Shown here piece after piece: positions 41,201 to 47,448 of a DNA stretch of 64,000 bases (the stretch's first letter is position 1; every line of letters starts with the position of its first letter). The stretch lies in the NCBI GenBank assembly GCA_963922205.1, contig CAWUHX010000120.1, forward strand, positions 744,001 to 808,000. The letters run 5' to 3'. The notes under the pieces were generated by a model. The model worked only from the letters and a program-made list of their open reading frames with translations, was not told the origin of the DNA and made no database searches. The position numbers were made by a program, and so were the translations under genes. Source of the stretch: Romanomermis culicivorax (lineage: Eukaryota; Nematoda; Enoplea; Mermithida; Mermithidae).

Positions 41201-44200
41201 ATTCCAAGTAGCAATGTATATAACGTAGCTACGCCACTTGAAGTCGCCACACAAAGGATAAACAACAACAGATACGTCCTAATAAAAAATCAGTTTTCTT
41301 TTGTTAGGCTACTGTGGGGTCAAGAAGATGCAACAGTTCTGACCACAGGCTAACAACAACAACAACCACAAAACTCTCCCAGACGTTTCACCAGATACTC
41401 GCCAGAACTTTCACTAAACCTCAGGCAGAACACCTTGGCACATACCTCAGGAGATCCTACCCCAGTCTCCAATCCTATCCTTAAAAACTCCAACCCCTAC
41501 GCTCACAAAACAATACACTTACAGGTTCAAGTTGTATTGGGTGACTAGTGGCGACGCCAAATAAACAATAATAAACAAAAATATTGTACAAAGGCGATGG
41601 CGGCGTCGCTCCATAAAAACCAATCTTTTAACACTAATAAAAGGACACAAAAAACGCGAAACAGTGGCAGCATAATTCCATGCAAATCATCATTCTTTTC
41701 TCGCCACTTTTCGCCACGTCCAACCGCCTGCGCACCGACGCCGGAAGCTGAACACGTGCACCTGGAGCCACCCCAACACTTTCGTGCTCTTCAGGAGACA
41801 AAGTTAACTATTTATATCATTGATTAGACGACACACTAAATGCAAGACAATGTATCCCGAAAGGAGAAATAATATGGAAAGATCGACCTAAGGTCTCATG
41901 TGAAAAATTTGAAGAATCATGGAAAACACTACACGACTTAAAAGTCGGGAATAAGCACAAACAGTTTCAATGTAAAATATTACATAATATACTAGTCACG
42001 CCATACTTACTTGCCAAATACAAAATATGCCGATCAGAACTATGTAGACATTGTGACGTAAAAGATGACATCTCACACACGCTGCATGAGTGTCCAACTG
42101 TCAAAATTCTTTTGAGCGATTTAGAACCGAGAATTTGGAATCAGTTAGAACCTAATTTCAAAATAAACCAGCAGGATTATATTGTAGGTATAACGAGTAA
42201 AAACAGACTAATGAAAAATACCCTTAACATTTTAATGGTCTTTACTAAATACCATATATACAAAAGCAGAAGAATAGATAAAAATTAGATATGCAAATTT
42301 TTTGAAAACGATCTAAACTGTTTCTTAAACACGATAGGATCTCATTACTTTACAGAAAAGCAACTATTAGAAAACATGATTAATACATGAAAAAAATAAA
42401 TTTTATAGAAGTTTCTTTGCATTATTACTACTTTACTAAGCCATAAATTGCCATAGTGCTGTGCCTCAGAAAGTACGTAGTAATCTAATTTTTTGTTTTT
42501 TTGCTTGTATTAGTCTGTGATAAAATGTTATATATTGTATTTATTGCGATTAATAAAACTGCAGGGGAAAATATTTATTTTAAAAATTTTAAAACCAGTA
42601 ATTTATTCGTAAACTCTCATGAACTTGGCCGAAAAGATATGAGTAAGTGTAAGAAGAGTAAATGAAGCCATGAAGCTTTTAAATTGATTTTACGTTAAGA
42701 AAGGAATAATCGCTTCAAAAAGTTTAGAGACTTGACGATCTTTCTCAAAAAATGTGAATCTTCATTTAATATCAAGATGAAATATTCAAGACTACCAATC
42801 ATAGCATAAGATAATACGCTCAAGTTGATGAAAACTACTATAGATCAAGTGATAAGTGAAGGTAGACATACTAAAAGCCGCGCCTTGGCTACGTAATACA
42901 TAATAATGATTATTAAAGTTATAACCGGCGCCAAGCGCCGGAAAATTTTGAGATTATGATCTTCTAAAATGCATCAAAATGCATCTTTTCCGTATCCAAT
43001 CCCCAGAAATTCTTTCCGTTTTCCGAATTTTTTCCCCTAAAAAGCATGATTTGGGGAAAAACAGTGCCTGTTACAATATAATAATAGTGAATATAGGAAA
43101 AAATTGAATTAAATGTATAATTCAATATTAAATTTGAACAAATTTATACTTTTTTGACTAGACATTTTAAAGTCCTAAAATAAGAAAAATAATTGATTTT
43201 GAAAGTTCAGAATCAATAAACGTAGAAGAATATATGTGATCAAACACATGACTCAAAAAATTTTGCACCAGTGCAGAAATCGCAAAAAAAATTCTCCATG
43301 AAGCCTAAAAAGTCTGCGCTGTGCAGAAAAAACTCTAATTACATTCAACGTTTTTCTTATCACAAATAGTCAAAAGTGACCTAAGATTTACACTTGCCCA
43401 GTAAGTAATCACATGCAGGGCTGATTAATGCAAAAATTGCCATCGAAAACAGAATATTATCGGTCATATAGCTCGCCCAGAAAACCATCGGCCGATATTT
43501 AAAAAAAGTCAATTATCAGCCGATGCCAATACATCGATAACTATCGAGAAAATTTTATTTTTGAAATACATGTAATAATGACTAAATTAATCTCATGCAT
43601 AGTAAAATTTTATCTGTTTTTTCTTCTAACAGTGGAAATGATCAACTGAATCTGTTGACCCGTGACCTTCAATGCACAGAGGTATCCTGGATAACGGGTA
43701 TGGTCACTTGTCTTTTTTCTTCTTTCGAGTCGGGTCAGAAAATGTCGGATAGGATCGGGTAGCATAGCGGGTCAAAAGGTCCGATAGATGCTTAATCGCT
43801 GGATTTATTTGTGCGATTACGTTTTTTTTTCTGTAAAATTTTTGCCATGTCCATTTGGGAAAAAATATCAGATGGTGAAAAATTTGAACTTATTGAACGT
43901 CCTCGGCGAGCATGCTCGGGTAAATTTGCTCGCCGAGCAGAAGTATGAGCCGGGCTCAGTAGAAAGAAAGTAAATTTGGTGTTTTTCTAAAAACTCGTTT
44001 CGGTTATTTCAAAAGTTATGGTAAAAATCTTTTGATAGATTTCTCCAAATATTTTTGAATTTGCTTTAAAATCTTTCGCATGCTCCTTCGACATTTTCGT
44101 GCAAAAATTCAAAAAACTTCTTCTCCGAAGCTGTTTCTGGTCATTATGTCCGAATTTCCGTTTGATATGTATGATAATGATTATCTGTTTTCGCGTATTG

Positions 44201-45265
44201 AATTTTTATTAATTTCAAAATCGAATTTTATCAAACGGTCAAAACTAGACGGGAATAATTTTCGCTGTAGCATTGGGTGCTTCAGAGCACAAAAATCAAG
44301 ATTTATTATATAGTGATACTTATAATGATTCGGCTTTACCAACCAAGGAATCCAACAGTTTAAATGTTTATGAGTTAGCTTCAAGTTGTCGCATGCACCA
44401 GCAAGCCTCAGATTAGTTAGTTTTCCAGGTAGTTAAATTGAAAGTAAATTTTTAACTCTTCACAAAAAGTATCCATAGAAGTTATGTCCGAGCTGAACAA
44501 TCGGTATGTTGTAGAAATTCTTTGCTCAAGTTGAATTATATTTCCGAAATTTTAAGACCTGCTTGAAAGTCGTTCGAGAGCGTGGTCTCAGCGATACCGT
44601 CGTAACAATGCTCCAAAATTGGTGTTTAAATTTCGTCGATGATGTTTTACTTACCAGCGCAGTGAGCCATCGTCACTCGACGACGGCAAGCTGTGAAAGT
44701 TTATGTTCGAAGTCGAATCCGAACTTACTAAAACCAACAGCGTTGTCGAATTTCAGAACAAGCCAAAATGACGACAAATTTTTATTCGACGAAAATTACG
44801 ATCAGGCGTCGTCGACGAAGATGATTTCAGAAAGGAAAAGGTCGAATAGCGAACCGCATAAGGTAACTAAATGAATTCTTTCGGACTGAAAATTCTGTTT
44901 CTGTAATTTACGTTTGAGCAGTATATGTATATTTGTGGAATTTAATAACCTAATTATTGAATTACTTTTTGAAATTTCTGAATATTTAGCCAGCCGCAGA
45001 TTTGCCGGATTTAATGACGTCATTGAATTTGGATAATCAATCATCGTCACTGCGATATAATGACCAAAAATGTTGCGGCACCACTGCTCTACAACAGTTC
45101 GATTCTGCTATCGATTTAAATCGAAAAAATAGGCGGTCATCGATTTCAAGTATTTGCGGAATTAAAAAATCGTCTTCATATTTAACTGAAAATTGTGAAA
45201 TCGACGAATTTGGTCAATCATCGTTATCTAATTCGGCGGAAAACCAGAAAGATGAATATCAGTAA
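14090..45265 (+). CDS. BTBD7: BTBD7 ortholog, 13 coding exons
   Basis: Spliced gene, about 981 residues. Exons: 14090-14227, 14421-14627, 14836-15079, 25398-25833, 27003-27249, 27805-27949, 28079-28287, 28458-28533, 28876-29021, 31570-31963, 33269-33390, 44557-44862, 44990-45265. Every junction has GT/AG and matching phase. The protein has a myristoylation-type start (MGLNNS), the conserved pre-BTB segment (FTWTLRDLHCLVVEF), BTB1 (about 185-290), BTB2 (about 310-470), a BACK-type region (473-616), the RPRLFRPY block (exon 10) and an RERGLSDTVVTMLQN block (exon 12), all collinear with vertebrate BTBD7 (about 1,130 residues). Vertebrate BTBD7 promotes epithelial cleft formation and motility and lowers E-cadherin; it may act as a Cul3 adaptor (family inference). 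The C-terminus is shorter here. Introns 3 and 11 exceed 10 kb because of transposons. A strong donor (gtaagg) overlaps the stop at 45261, so a further 3' exon cannot be excluded. Confidence 0.93.
14421..14627 (+). CDS. BTBD7: BTBD7 exon 2
   Basis: Residues 47-115 between acceptor tcttttag and donor gtgcgt, phase 0 on both sides. It is Ser/Thr-rich with a basic stretch (VKQRLAKRF), matching the basic linker before the first BTB domain in vertebrate BTBD7. Conservation is low, so boundaries rest mainly on splice signals and phase. Confidence 0.75.
14836..15079 (+). CDS. BTBD7: BTBD7 exon 3
   Basis: Residues 116-196 plus one base. Encodes the helical segment FREFLFTWTLRDLHCLVVEF, aligned with LLSGWDVRDVNALVEEYEG of human BTBD7, and begins BTB1 (DTLLE). 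Acceptor tttcattttag; donor gtaagg. The split codon T|TA joins to exon 4 across a 10.3-kb intron. Confidence 0.92.
15183..16446. mobile_element. MITE-A copy with internal insertion
   Basis: Ends CATACATGTATTGGGGGAAG and CGCTACAAGTATG, with a perfect 8-bp duplication gtcgcatt (15175-15182 and 16447-16454). It is enlarged by an insert at 15263-16154. Confidence 0.9.
15263..16154. mobile_element. TIR element (CAGGGCCGTA ends) inside MITE-A
   Basis: Inverted ends CAGGGCCGTA and TACGGCCTTT. The flanks tagggaac (15255-15262) and tagggacc (16155-16162) match at 7 of 8 positions, as expected for an ageing 8-bp duplication. The interior carries two GCGCGAAGCGCC-type hairpins (near 15801 and 16039) in tandemly related blocks of about 240 bp. 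Confidence 0.75.
16447..17389. other. Intron sequence, nothing recognised
   Basis: AT-rich sequence without clear repeats, exons or RNA genes. Confidence 0.4.
17655..17849 (+). pseudogene. hAT transposase C-terminal remnant
   Basis: A 64-residue frame containing LPIESPDAECGFSIINPIRL, which fits the hATC block (pattern P-x-S-x-x-x-E-x-x-F-S). The rest of a transposase is missing. The same peptide occurs on the - strand at 39991-40185 with one visible substitution (C to Y), showing it spread with a non-autonomous element. Confidence 0.6.
18387..19997. mobile_element. hAT element (TAGTGATGGACC ends) with decayed transposase
   Basis: A 1,611-bp element with inverted termini TAGTGATGGACCGATGCATC and GATGCATCGGTCCATCACTA, flanked by a perfect 8-bp duplication gctctggt (18379-18386 and 19998-20005). 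The interior near 18982-19092 translates to LHALASLLDSRFKK, a hAT transposase hallmark (LDPRFK block), followed by stops. CATCGGCCGAT repeats fill both subterminal regions. Confidence 0.9.
18982..19092 (+). pseudogene. hAT transposase fragment
   Basis: An open stretch encoding RAHFKPIEDNRLHALASLLD followed by SRFKKDG, then a stop. The LLDxRFK block is characteristic of hAT transposases. Later fragments (EVEEASSELSNQSEG near 19710-19760) may be the acidic linker before the C-terminal block. Frames are broken, so this is a dead copy. Confidence 0.6.
20178..20265. repeat. Hairpin MITE
   Basis: Imperfect inverted repeat: CACTTTAGGAAAAAGTCACA on the left and ATGACTTTTTCCTAATGTG on the right, around a short loop (TCGCGACACTATGCGC). 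Confidence 0.65.
20491..20723. mobile_element. MITE-C copy
   Basis: Inverted ends CATACCTAAATTGGGGG and CTCTTACAGGTATG. The flanks gaaaagca and aaaaggca match at 6 of 8 positions. Same family as 4336-4907. Confidence 0.65.
22036..23380. repeat. GGGGCTACTTGAGCC-rich element
   Basis: The 15-mer GGGGCTACTTGAGCC, or its complement, recurs at about 22045, 22222, 22245, 22310, 22566, 22904 and 23358. The first (AGTGGGGCTTGAGCC) and the last (GGCTCAAGTAGCCCC) are inverted and could be the termini of one element. MITE-A (22919-23357) is inserted within its right end. Confidence 0.5.
22919..23357. mobile_element. MITE-A copy, inverted orientation
   Basis: A 439-bp element from CATACATGTAACGGAGCCCC to CCCCAATTACATGTATG, with a perfect 8-bp duplication gctcaagt (22911-22918 and 23358-23365). 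The cleanest MITE-A copy in the window. Confidence 0.92.
25398..25833 (+). CDS. BTBD7: BTBD7 exon 4 (BTB1)
   Basis: Residues 197-341 plus two bases. It starts after acceptor tttgtttag, completing a Leu codon with exon 3, and reads THEEGGQKSIYRYKAHRAFL then TCRSFYFRQLF, aligned with the core of BTB1 (HRAILAARCPFFKTLL in human). YLYYLYTG is the conserved BTB helix (HYLYTG). The 3' part enters BTB2. Donor gtaggt; AA|G codon split confirmed by exon 5. Confidence 0.92.
25834..27002 (+). other. BTBD7 intron 4
   Basis: No gene inside. A short tandem repeat of about 17 bp (units like TATCGATTGTCCCACCG) lies at 25936-26010, and related wording (GACAATCGATGC, GGTGGAACGGACGATAC) recurs at about 26596-26645 in inverted sense. 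This suggests a small TIR element. Confidence 0.5.
27003..27249 (+). CDS. BTBD7: BTBD7 exon 5 (BTB2 core)
   Basis: Residues 342-424. Encodes KFKCHSVILAARSPFFRNLI, nearly the human AHKAVISARSPFFRNLLQRR, then VIPRQYAPVILHAMYTDQVD. Acceptor tacatattttag; donor gtaatt, phase 0. Confidence 0.95.
27250..27804 (+). other. BTBD7 intron 5
   Basis: Contains a degenerate copy (about 27366-27480) of the short hAT MITE found at 2562-2741; shared wording is GACAAAATGACGTGTTTAGT followed by GGACATTTAGCTA. Nothing else is recognised. Confidence 0.55.
27805..27949 (+). CDS. BTBD7: BTBD7 exon 6
   Basis: Residues 425-472 plus one base. Reads CLTEVQAIASGK then ATEIYHIAKFLEFDKLVEG, matching human SLSEVQALVAGK and AMELYHIALFLEFNMLAQG at the end of BTB2. 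Acceptor ttctgatgcag; donor gtattt. Confidence 0.95.
28079..28287 (+). CDS. BTBD7: BTBD7 exon 7 (BACK start)
   Basis: Residues 473-542. Begins GCEDIIISCITIETL, as in human GCEDIIAESISLDTL, and continues with the BACK-type helices (YGSKFVRRFCVNFLCSEF). Acceptor tcttttttag; donor gtttgt. Confidence 0.95.
28458..28533 (+). CDS. BTBD7: BTBD7 exon 8
   Basis: A short 76-bp exon, residues 543-567 plus one base. IIKWGEHQLVKKIEER matches human LIKWGEHQLMKRIADR. Acceptor tttgctttcag; donor gtaatg. Confidence 0.95.
28876..29021 (+). CDS. BTBD7: BTBD7 exon 9
   Basis: Residues 568-616. EPNILMGTTHSISRKGVRRS matches human EPNLLSGTAHSVNKRGVKRR, then LSPLIRTDFMLPISHP. Acceptor catgtatag; donor gtatgt, phase 0. 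Confidence 0.95.
30380..30966. mobile_element. Foldback element with CGGATTGCGTCTGAAAG arms
   Basis: The left arm (about 30406-30450) has GGCGGATTGCGTCTGAAAG. The right arm (about 30905-30950) has its inverse, CTTTCAGACGCAATCCGCC. Arms begin near AGTATG and end near CATACT. No target duplication is clear. A smaller GC-rich element is inside at 30513-30766. Confidence 0.65.
30513..30766. mobile_element. PIF/Harbinger-like MITE
   Basis: Inverted termini AGGCCCTGTCATACTTCGCC and GAAGTATGACAGGGCCT with TAA on both sides, the 3-bp duplication of PIF/Harbinger elements. The interior is built of CGCGCGGTACCGCGCGG palindromes. Confidence 0.6.
31570..31963 (+). CDS. BTBD7: BTBD7 exon 10
   Basis: Residues 617-747 plus one base. 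ITRPRLFRPYYEMARQLLEQ aligns with human YVRPRLFSPYVEEAKSVLDE, and MFLNAQQRNLITRHGSS with VLSDAMKRGLISTPPSD. Acceptor atttttaag (a weaker AAG site), chosen because it gives phase 0 and continuous homology. Donor gtaaca; the A|CT codon joins exon 11. Confidence 0.88.
31964..33268 (+). other. BTBD7 intron 10
   Basis: AT-rich, no genes. A short stretch near 32180-32230 resembles a dispersed repeat (GGTGGAAAATGAATCTTCTCAA, compare 2370 and 15484). Confidence 0.5.
33269..33390 (+). CDS. BTBD7: BTBD7 exon 11
   Basis: Residues 748-788. SNQNVLEQIIERVCEVWQSK then ALACGCVFHRQLVVEQ aligns with the human segment MVRRLQELRHTEQVQRAYALNCG. Acceptor gaatttctag; donor gttaga; phase 0 into an 11.2-kb intron. 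Confidence 0.85.
33496..33780. repeat. Left TIR arm, GCTCGGCGAGCATGCTCGG family
   Basis: Starts GCTCAGTTCATACTTCTGCTCG and continues with many ATGCTCGG/CCGAGCAT motifs that can fold on themselves. Its inverse occurs at 43905-43965 (GCTCGCCGAGCAGAAGTATG then AGCC, followed by GGCTCAG). The shared CATACTTC resembles the PIF/Harbinger-like MITE at 30513. Confidence 0.6.
33863..34794. mobile_element. hAT element (CAGGCTTTTTTTAG ends)
   Basis: A 932-bp element starting CAGGCTTTTTTTAGTCATTT and ending CAAAAAAAAGTCTG, with a perfect 8-bp duplication cctctgac (33855-33862 and 34795-34802). Subterminal blocks carry GGCCCCTAAAA and GGAGCC motifs, which recur at 29970 and 54735. No transposase frame. 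Confidence 0.88.
36146..36624 (+). pseudogene. LINE ORF1 remnant
   Basis: The first frame is a Lys/Asn-rich, likely coiled-coil stretch (KQKVDNWKNQLKQLNALSKS). After a frameshift the second frame reads RIGIFNNKWGENCQVKIVFS then NLKQKRMVASHAKNL, the pattern of an RRM-like L1 ORF1 core (RIG..., K-I-V-F, R-M-V...AK-L). Located 0.5 kb before the ORF2 endonuclease. Inferred from context and pattern only. Confidence 0.5.
39260..40525. mobile_element. MITE-B inserted in LINE ORF2, itself split by a hAT
   Basis: Runs from ATACATGCACATAGGGGG to TTGCCGTGCATGTCTGT, flanked by a perfect 8-bp duplication gatgaacc (39252-39259 and 40526-40533). The duplicated bases are LINE coding sequence just after the YADD region, so the insertion is younger than the LINE. 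Contains hAT 39458-40456. Confidence 0.92.
39458..40456 (-). mobile_element. hAT element (CAGAG...CTCTG), 999 bp
   Basis: Inverted, near-identical copy of 17390-18384, with a perfect 8-bp duplication ccccctac (39450-39457 and 40457-40464). It carries the same 64-codon transposase-end remnant on the - strand (39991-40185). The high identity of the two copies suggests recent mobility. Confidence 0.92.
41353..41821. other. Unrecognised insertion in LINE ORF2
   Basis: Breaks ORF2 between FVRLLWGQEDATVLTTG and LDDTLNARQCIPKGE. Starts with an AACAACAACAAC run. It is more GC-rich than the LINE and contains GGCGATGGCGGCGTCGC and TCGCCACTTTTCGCCACG. No target duplication or coding motif was recognised. 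Confidence 0.45.
42890..42990. repeat. Hairpin repeat, CCGGCGCCAAGCGCCGG
   Basis: A near-perfect palindrome with TTATAACTTTAATAATCAT-type flank on one side and GGAAAATTTTGAGATT on the other. The same arrangement in reverse is at 5625-5680, and related hairpins occur across the window. Confidence 0.6.
43900..43965. repeat. Right TIR arm, GCTCGCCGAGCAGAAGTATG family
   Basis: Inverse of the arm at 33496. Together they may delimit an old PIF/Harbinger-like element since filled by other insertions; the match of GCTCAG flanks is suggestive only. Confidence 0.5.
44557..44862 (+). CDS. BTBD7: BTBD7 exon 12
   Basis: Residues 789-890. CLKVVRERGLSDTVVTMLQN aligns with human IRVLREFGLADAAAELLQN, placing this exon after exon 11 despite 11 kb of intron. 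The rest is Ser/Asn-rich. Acceptor gaaattttaag; donor gtaact, phase 0. Confidence 0.9.
44990..45265 (+). CDS. BTBD7: BTBD7 exon 13 (terminal)
   Basis: Residues 891-981, ending DEYQ and TAA at 45263-45265. Low-complexity Ser/Asn-rich tail. Acceptor gaatatttag in phase 0. A strong donor (gtaagg at 45261) overlaps the stop, so an alternative downstream exon is possible, but no convincing one is seen. Confidence 0.8.
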   Translation, partial: PAADLPDLMTSLNLDNQSSSLRYNDQKCCGTTALQQFDSAIDLNRKNRRSSISSICGIKKSSSYLTENCEIDEFGQSSLSNSAENQKDEYQ

Positions 45266-46330
45266 GGTTGAAAGCCAAATAGAAGTATCCAAAATTGGTT
45301 ATTTGAAGACTGATAATGTTTTGTGTTGACTAAGCTTTCCATTCCACGAAAATCTCTTAATCCTGGAAAAAATCGAAAAGTATTCAACATTTTTATCGTT
45401 ACATTTGAAAATTTTGAACCAAATTAGTTCGCGAATTATTTATTAAAAATTGTGTTAAGTCAAGAGTCAGCTTTTACGCGGCATTGAGTTCGTTGCATTT
45501 TTCGTATAGCGATTTTTGAAATGTTCCCACAGTTTGTTCTATTTATTTTTCGAAATCATTTGGATTACGCTGTTATTATACTACTCGCCACAGCGGGCAT
45601 AGTTTAAAATCAATCAACGATCGTTGTTTTTCACACCTTTTATCTAGCTCATGTTGAAACCGACTAGTTAATCTGAAACCGAAGGAGAGCAAATATCGAA
45701 AACTTGAAATTTCAGAAACTCCTACCGCTGATCATTTTTAGCTTCGCTATAACTGTTCTTATTTATATTTATTTATGCGTCTACACCACAATGTTTGTAT
45801 ATATGATAGGTTTTTTGTAAAGCTTGACAAGGCACATTCGCCTGTACGAATTCTGATCGTGTAATTGAATAATGTGCGGATTTATGTTTTTCAAAAATGA
45901 TATATTTATAGAATTCATGTAAACATGATCTACGATTTCTCATTATGGAAGGATTAGTAATAAATGTGTGCCTTACTGGACCGCCAGCGTTATTGTCCGA
46001 ATAAAAAAGCCGTACGTTCTTTTCTCAAGTTTTTCCATACGCTGTAAAATTTTCGACTGGGGGTTTCTGCTGGAAATTATAAGTGAGATTTTCGTGAAAT
46101 TTTTACCTTGAAACATGTAAGTTGGTCTTCATTCAATGATACACGGCAAAAATTTTGCGTATGCAAATGAGGTACAGAATATCAGAATCCGGTATTGTAG
46201 TAACATTCAGAAGCATGTTAGCTGAGAATTTTTTGACAATAAGGCAATTAACAGTTCTAAAAACTTGAGTAGGTACATGAAAATCTTTTCGAGAGCACAG
46301 CTGATTAGGATTAAAAAAGTCGTGCATTTT
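45266..46330 (+). other. BTBD7 3' flank / probable 3' UTR
   Basis: No coding signal. AATAAA hexamers occur at 45959-45964 and 46000-46005 and are candidate poly(A) signals about 0.7 kb after the stop. Weak evidence in AT-rich DNA. Confidence 0.4.
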
Positions 46331-46332
46331 TT

Positions 46333-46500
46333 GGCGTGTTCCCAATACTGCGAAACTCAAAACAGCTATTCTCATTACAGCGAAGTCTCAATATGACGAT
46401 TCTCATTACAGCGAAGTCTCAAAACAGTGATTCTCAATCGAACGAAATCTCAATGCCGCGATTCTCAAAACAGCGAATCTCAATTCAGCGAATAAATAGT
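46333..46500. repeat. Minisatellite, CAGCGATTCTCAAAA units
   Basis: About ten imperfect 14-16 bp units alternating ACAGCGAAGTCTCAA and ACAGCGATTCTCAAA. The same array occurs in inverted orientation at 52785-52935, on the other side of the DIRS element. Confidence 0.75.
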
Positions 46501-47039
46501 AAAAATTTCTATGCATTAGAGTAAACGCACAGATCCTTTTATAATAAATATATGCAAATTAGCTAAATTGAAATCGTTTTTGCCAGTTGGGATAGTCTAT
46601 TTTTAATTGCATTTGGCCATCTATAGTCTGTTTTTTTATAAAATGCTTTCAAATAGAAAAGTGACACAAATCAGCACTGTCGTCAAAATCGTTCACATGG
46701 CGTTCTTACGGGAAAATTTCTCACTCGAAAAATTGTCAAATGTTTACAAACTTTCAGTCCTATATGGTTAATTGTTCATCAGCGAATTGTTAAAATCTGA
46801 AATACTACTTGCTTTCCACTTTCATCATTTAGGAGCATTTCCAGAAAAACAAGTTATATATTACAAGTTTCACATGCTTTTGTGCTGCAGTTGCGATAGG
46901 TATGCACGAACATTCCAAAATCACAAAAAAATTTGTGTCAGAAAACATTTTTGCGAAACGTTTGAAAAAACAAGAGCAAAAAATTATAAGGATTCTCCAT
47001 TAAAGTTGTTTTGTATGCAGCTTAATTGCAAAAAAATTA

Positions 47040-47123
47040 AATTATGTTCTAATGCTACGCAACCGAACATAAAACACTTATTTTGTAAATTCTAAGTCAA
47101 ACGTGAATTTATTAGGAGGAGGT
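47040..47123. repeat. DIRS split direct repeat A1
   Basis: 84 bp beginning AATTATGTTCTAATGCTACG and ending GGAGGAGGT. Identical by eye to A2 at 48709-48792. Marks the 3' end of the element on its coding strand. Confidence 0.92.
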
Positions 47124-47448
47124 GGGGTGGCCTTTAGGCTACAGTATGTCGCACTTTACAATCGTAATGTACATGAAACAATCTACAAAAACGCTCAAAC
47201 CAATGATGTGAAAAAGGAAATGCAATAAGAGACAAAACAAAATTCTTTGACAAGAAATATGACGCCGCGTCCTGTTGAAATCTCTGTGTAATGTTGATGA
47301 ACCAATTTAACGGGAAAAGAGAAAAACTAAATCGCAAAACTTTATTTTCGAGCGTGGGTGTACTGCTAGAAGAAACATAAATTTAGCCGGCTCAAATCTA
47401 AAAGAGAAAGGGGGATATTTATACACAACCTCAGAGAAGAGAAATTGA

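Larger units (their letters stand above)
37100..42294 (+). pseudogene. LINE ORF2 (endonuclease-RT-zinc knuckle), disrupted
   Basis: Apurinic-type endonuclease: LSLNCKSIPETKRKN near 37130, DIIFLQEIHT, NVYAPVQ, then IMGGDFNLTID at 37533-37570. Reverse transcriptase: RPISLLNVDYKLTAKVLATR (about 38721-38785), GFMPNRYIGENIRYLLDIIE, LDIEEAFDSLDR (about 38920), QGCPTSPYIFICAMECMAIN (about 39100), and YADDT at about 39220-39237, the catalytic loop. It resumes at 40526 (DEPDLKNALKIKEEYSKASG). The C-terminus carries CRHC-x7-H-x4-C (about 42040-42095). The block order and wording resemble the L1/Tx1 group. In-frame stops and frameshifts make it non-functional. Confidence 0.85.
36130..42570 (+). mobile_element. 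Decayed L1/Tx1-type LINE with insertions
   Basis: An ORF1 remnant (36146-36624) and an ORF2 with endonuclease, reverse transcriptase and C-terminal CCHC knuckle, spread over 6.4 kb. Interrupted by MITE-B at 39260-40525 (duplicated gatgaacc) and by an unrecognised insert at about 41353-41821. Many stops and frameshifts; no clear target duplication for the LINE itself. End points are approximate (3' end guessed near AATAAAACTGC). Confidence 0.85.
33391..44556 (+). other. BTBD7 intron 11, 11.2 kb of nested elements
   Basis: Carries inverted CGGCGAGC termini 10 kb apart (33496 and 43959), a hAT element (33863-34794), a decayed LINE (about 36130-42570) with MITE-B and hAT inserts, and hairpin repeats near 42927. 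The stretches 34795-36130 and 42580-43900 hold only dispersed repeat fragments, including one near 35410-35960 and CATCGGCCGAT wording near 43500. Confidence 0.8.
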
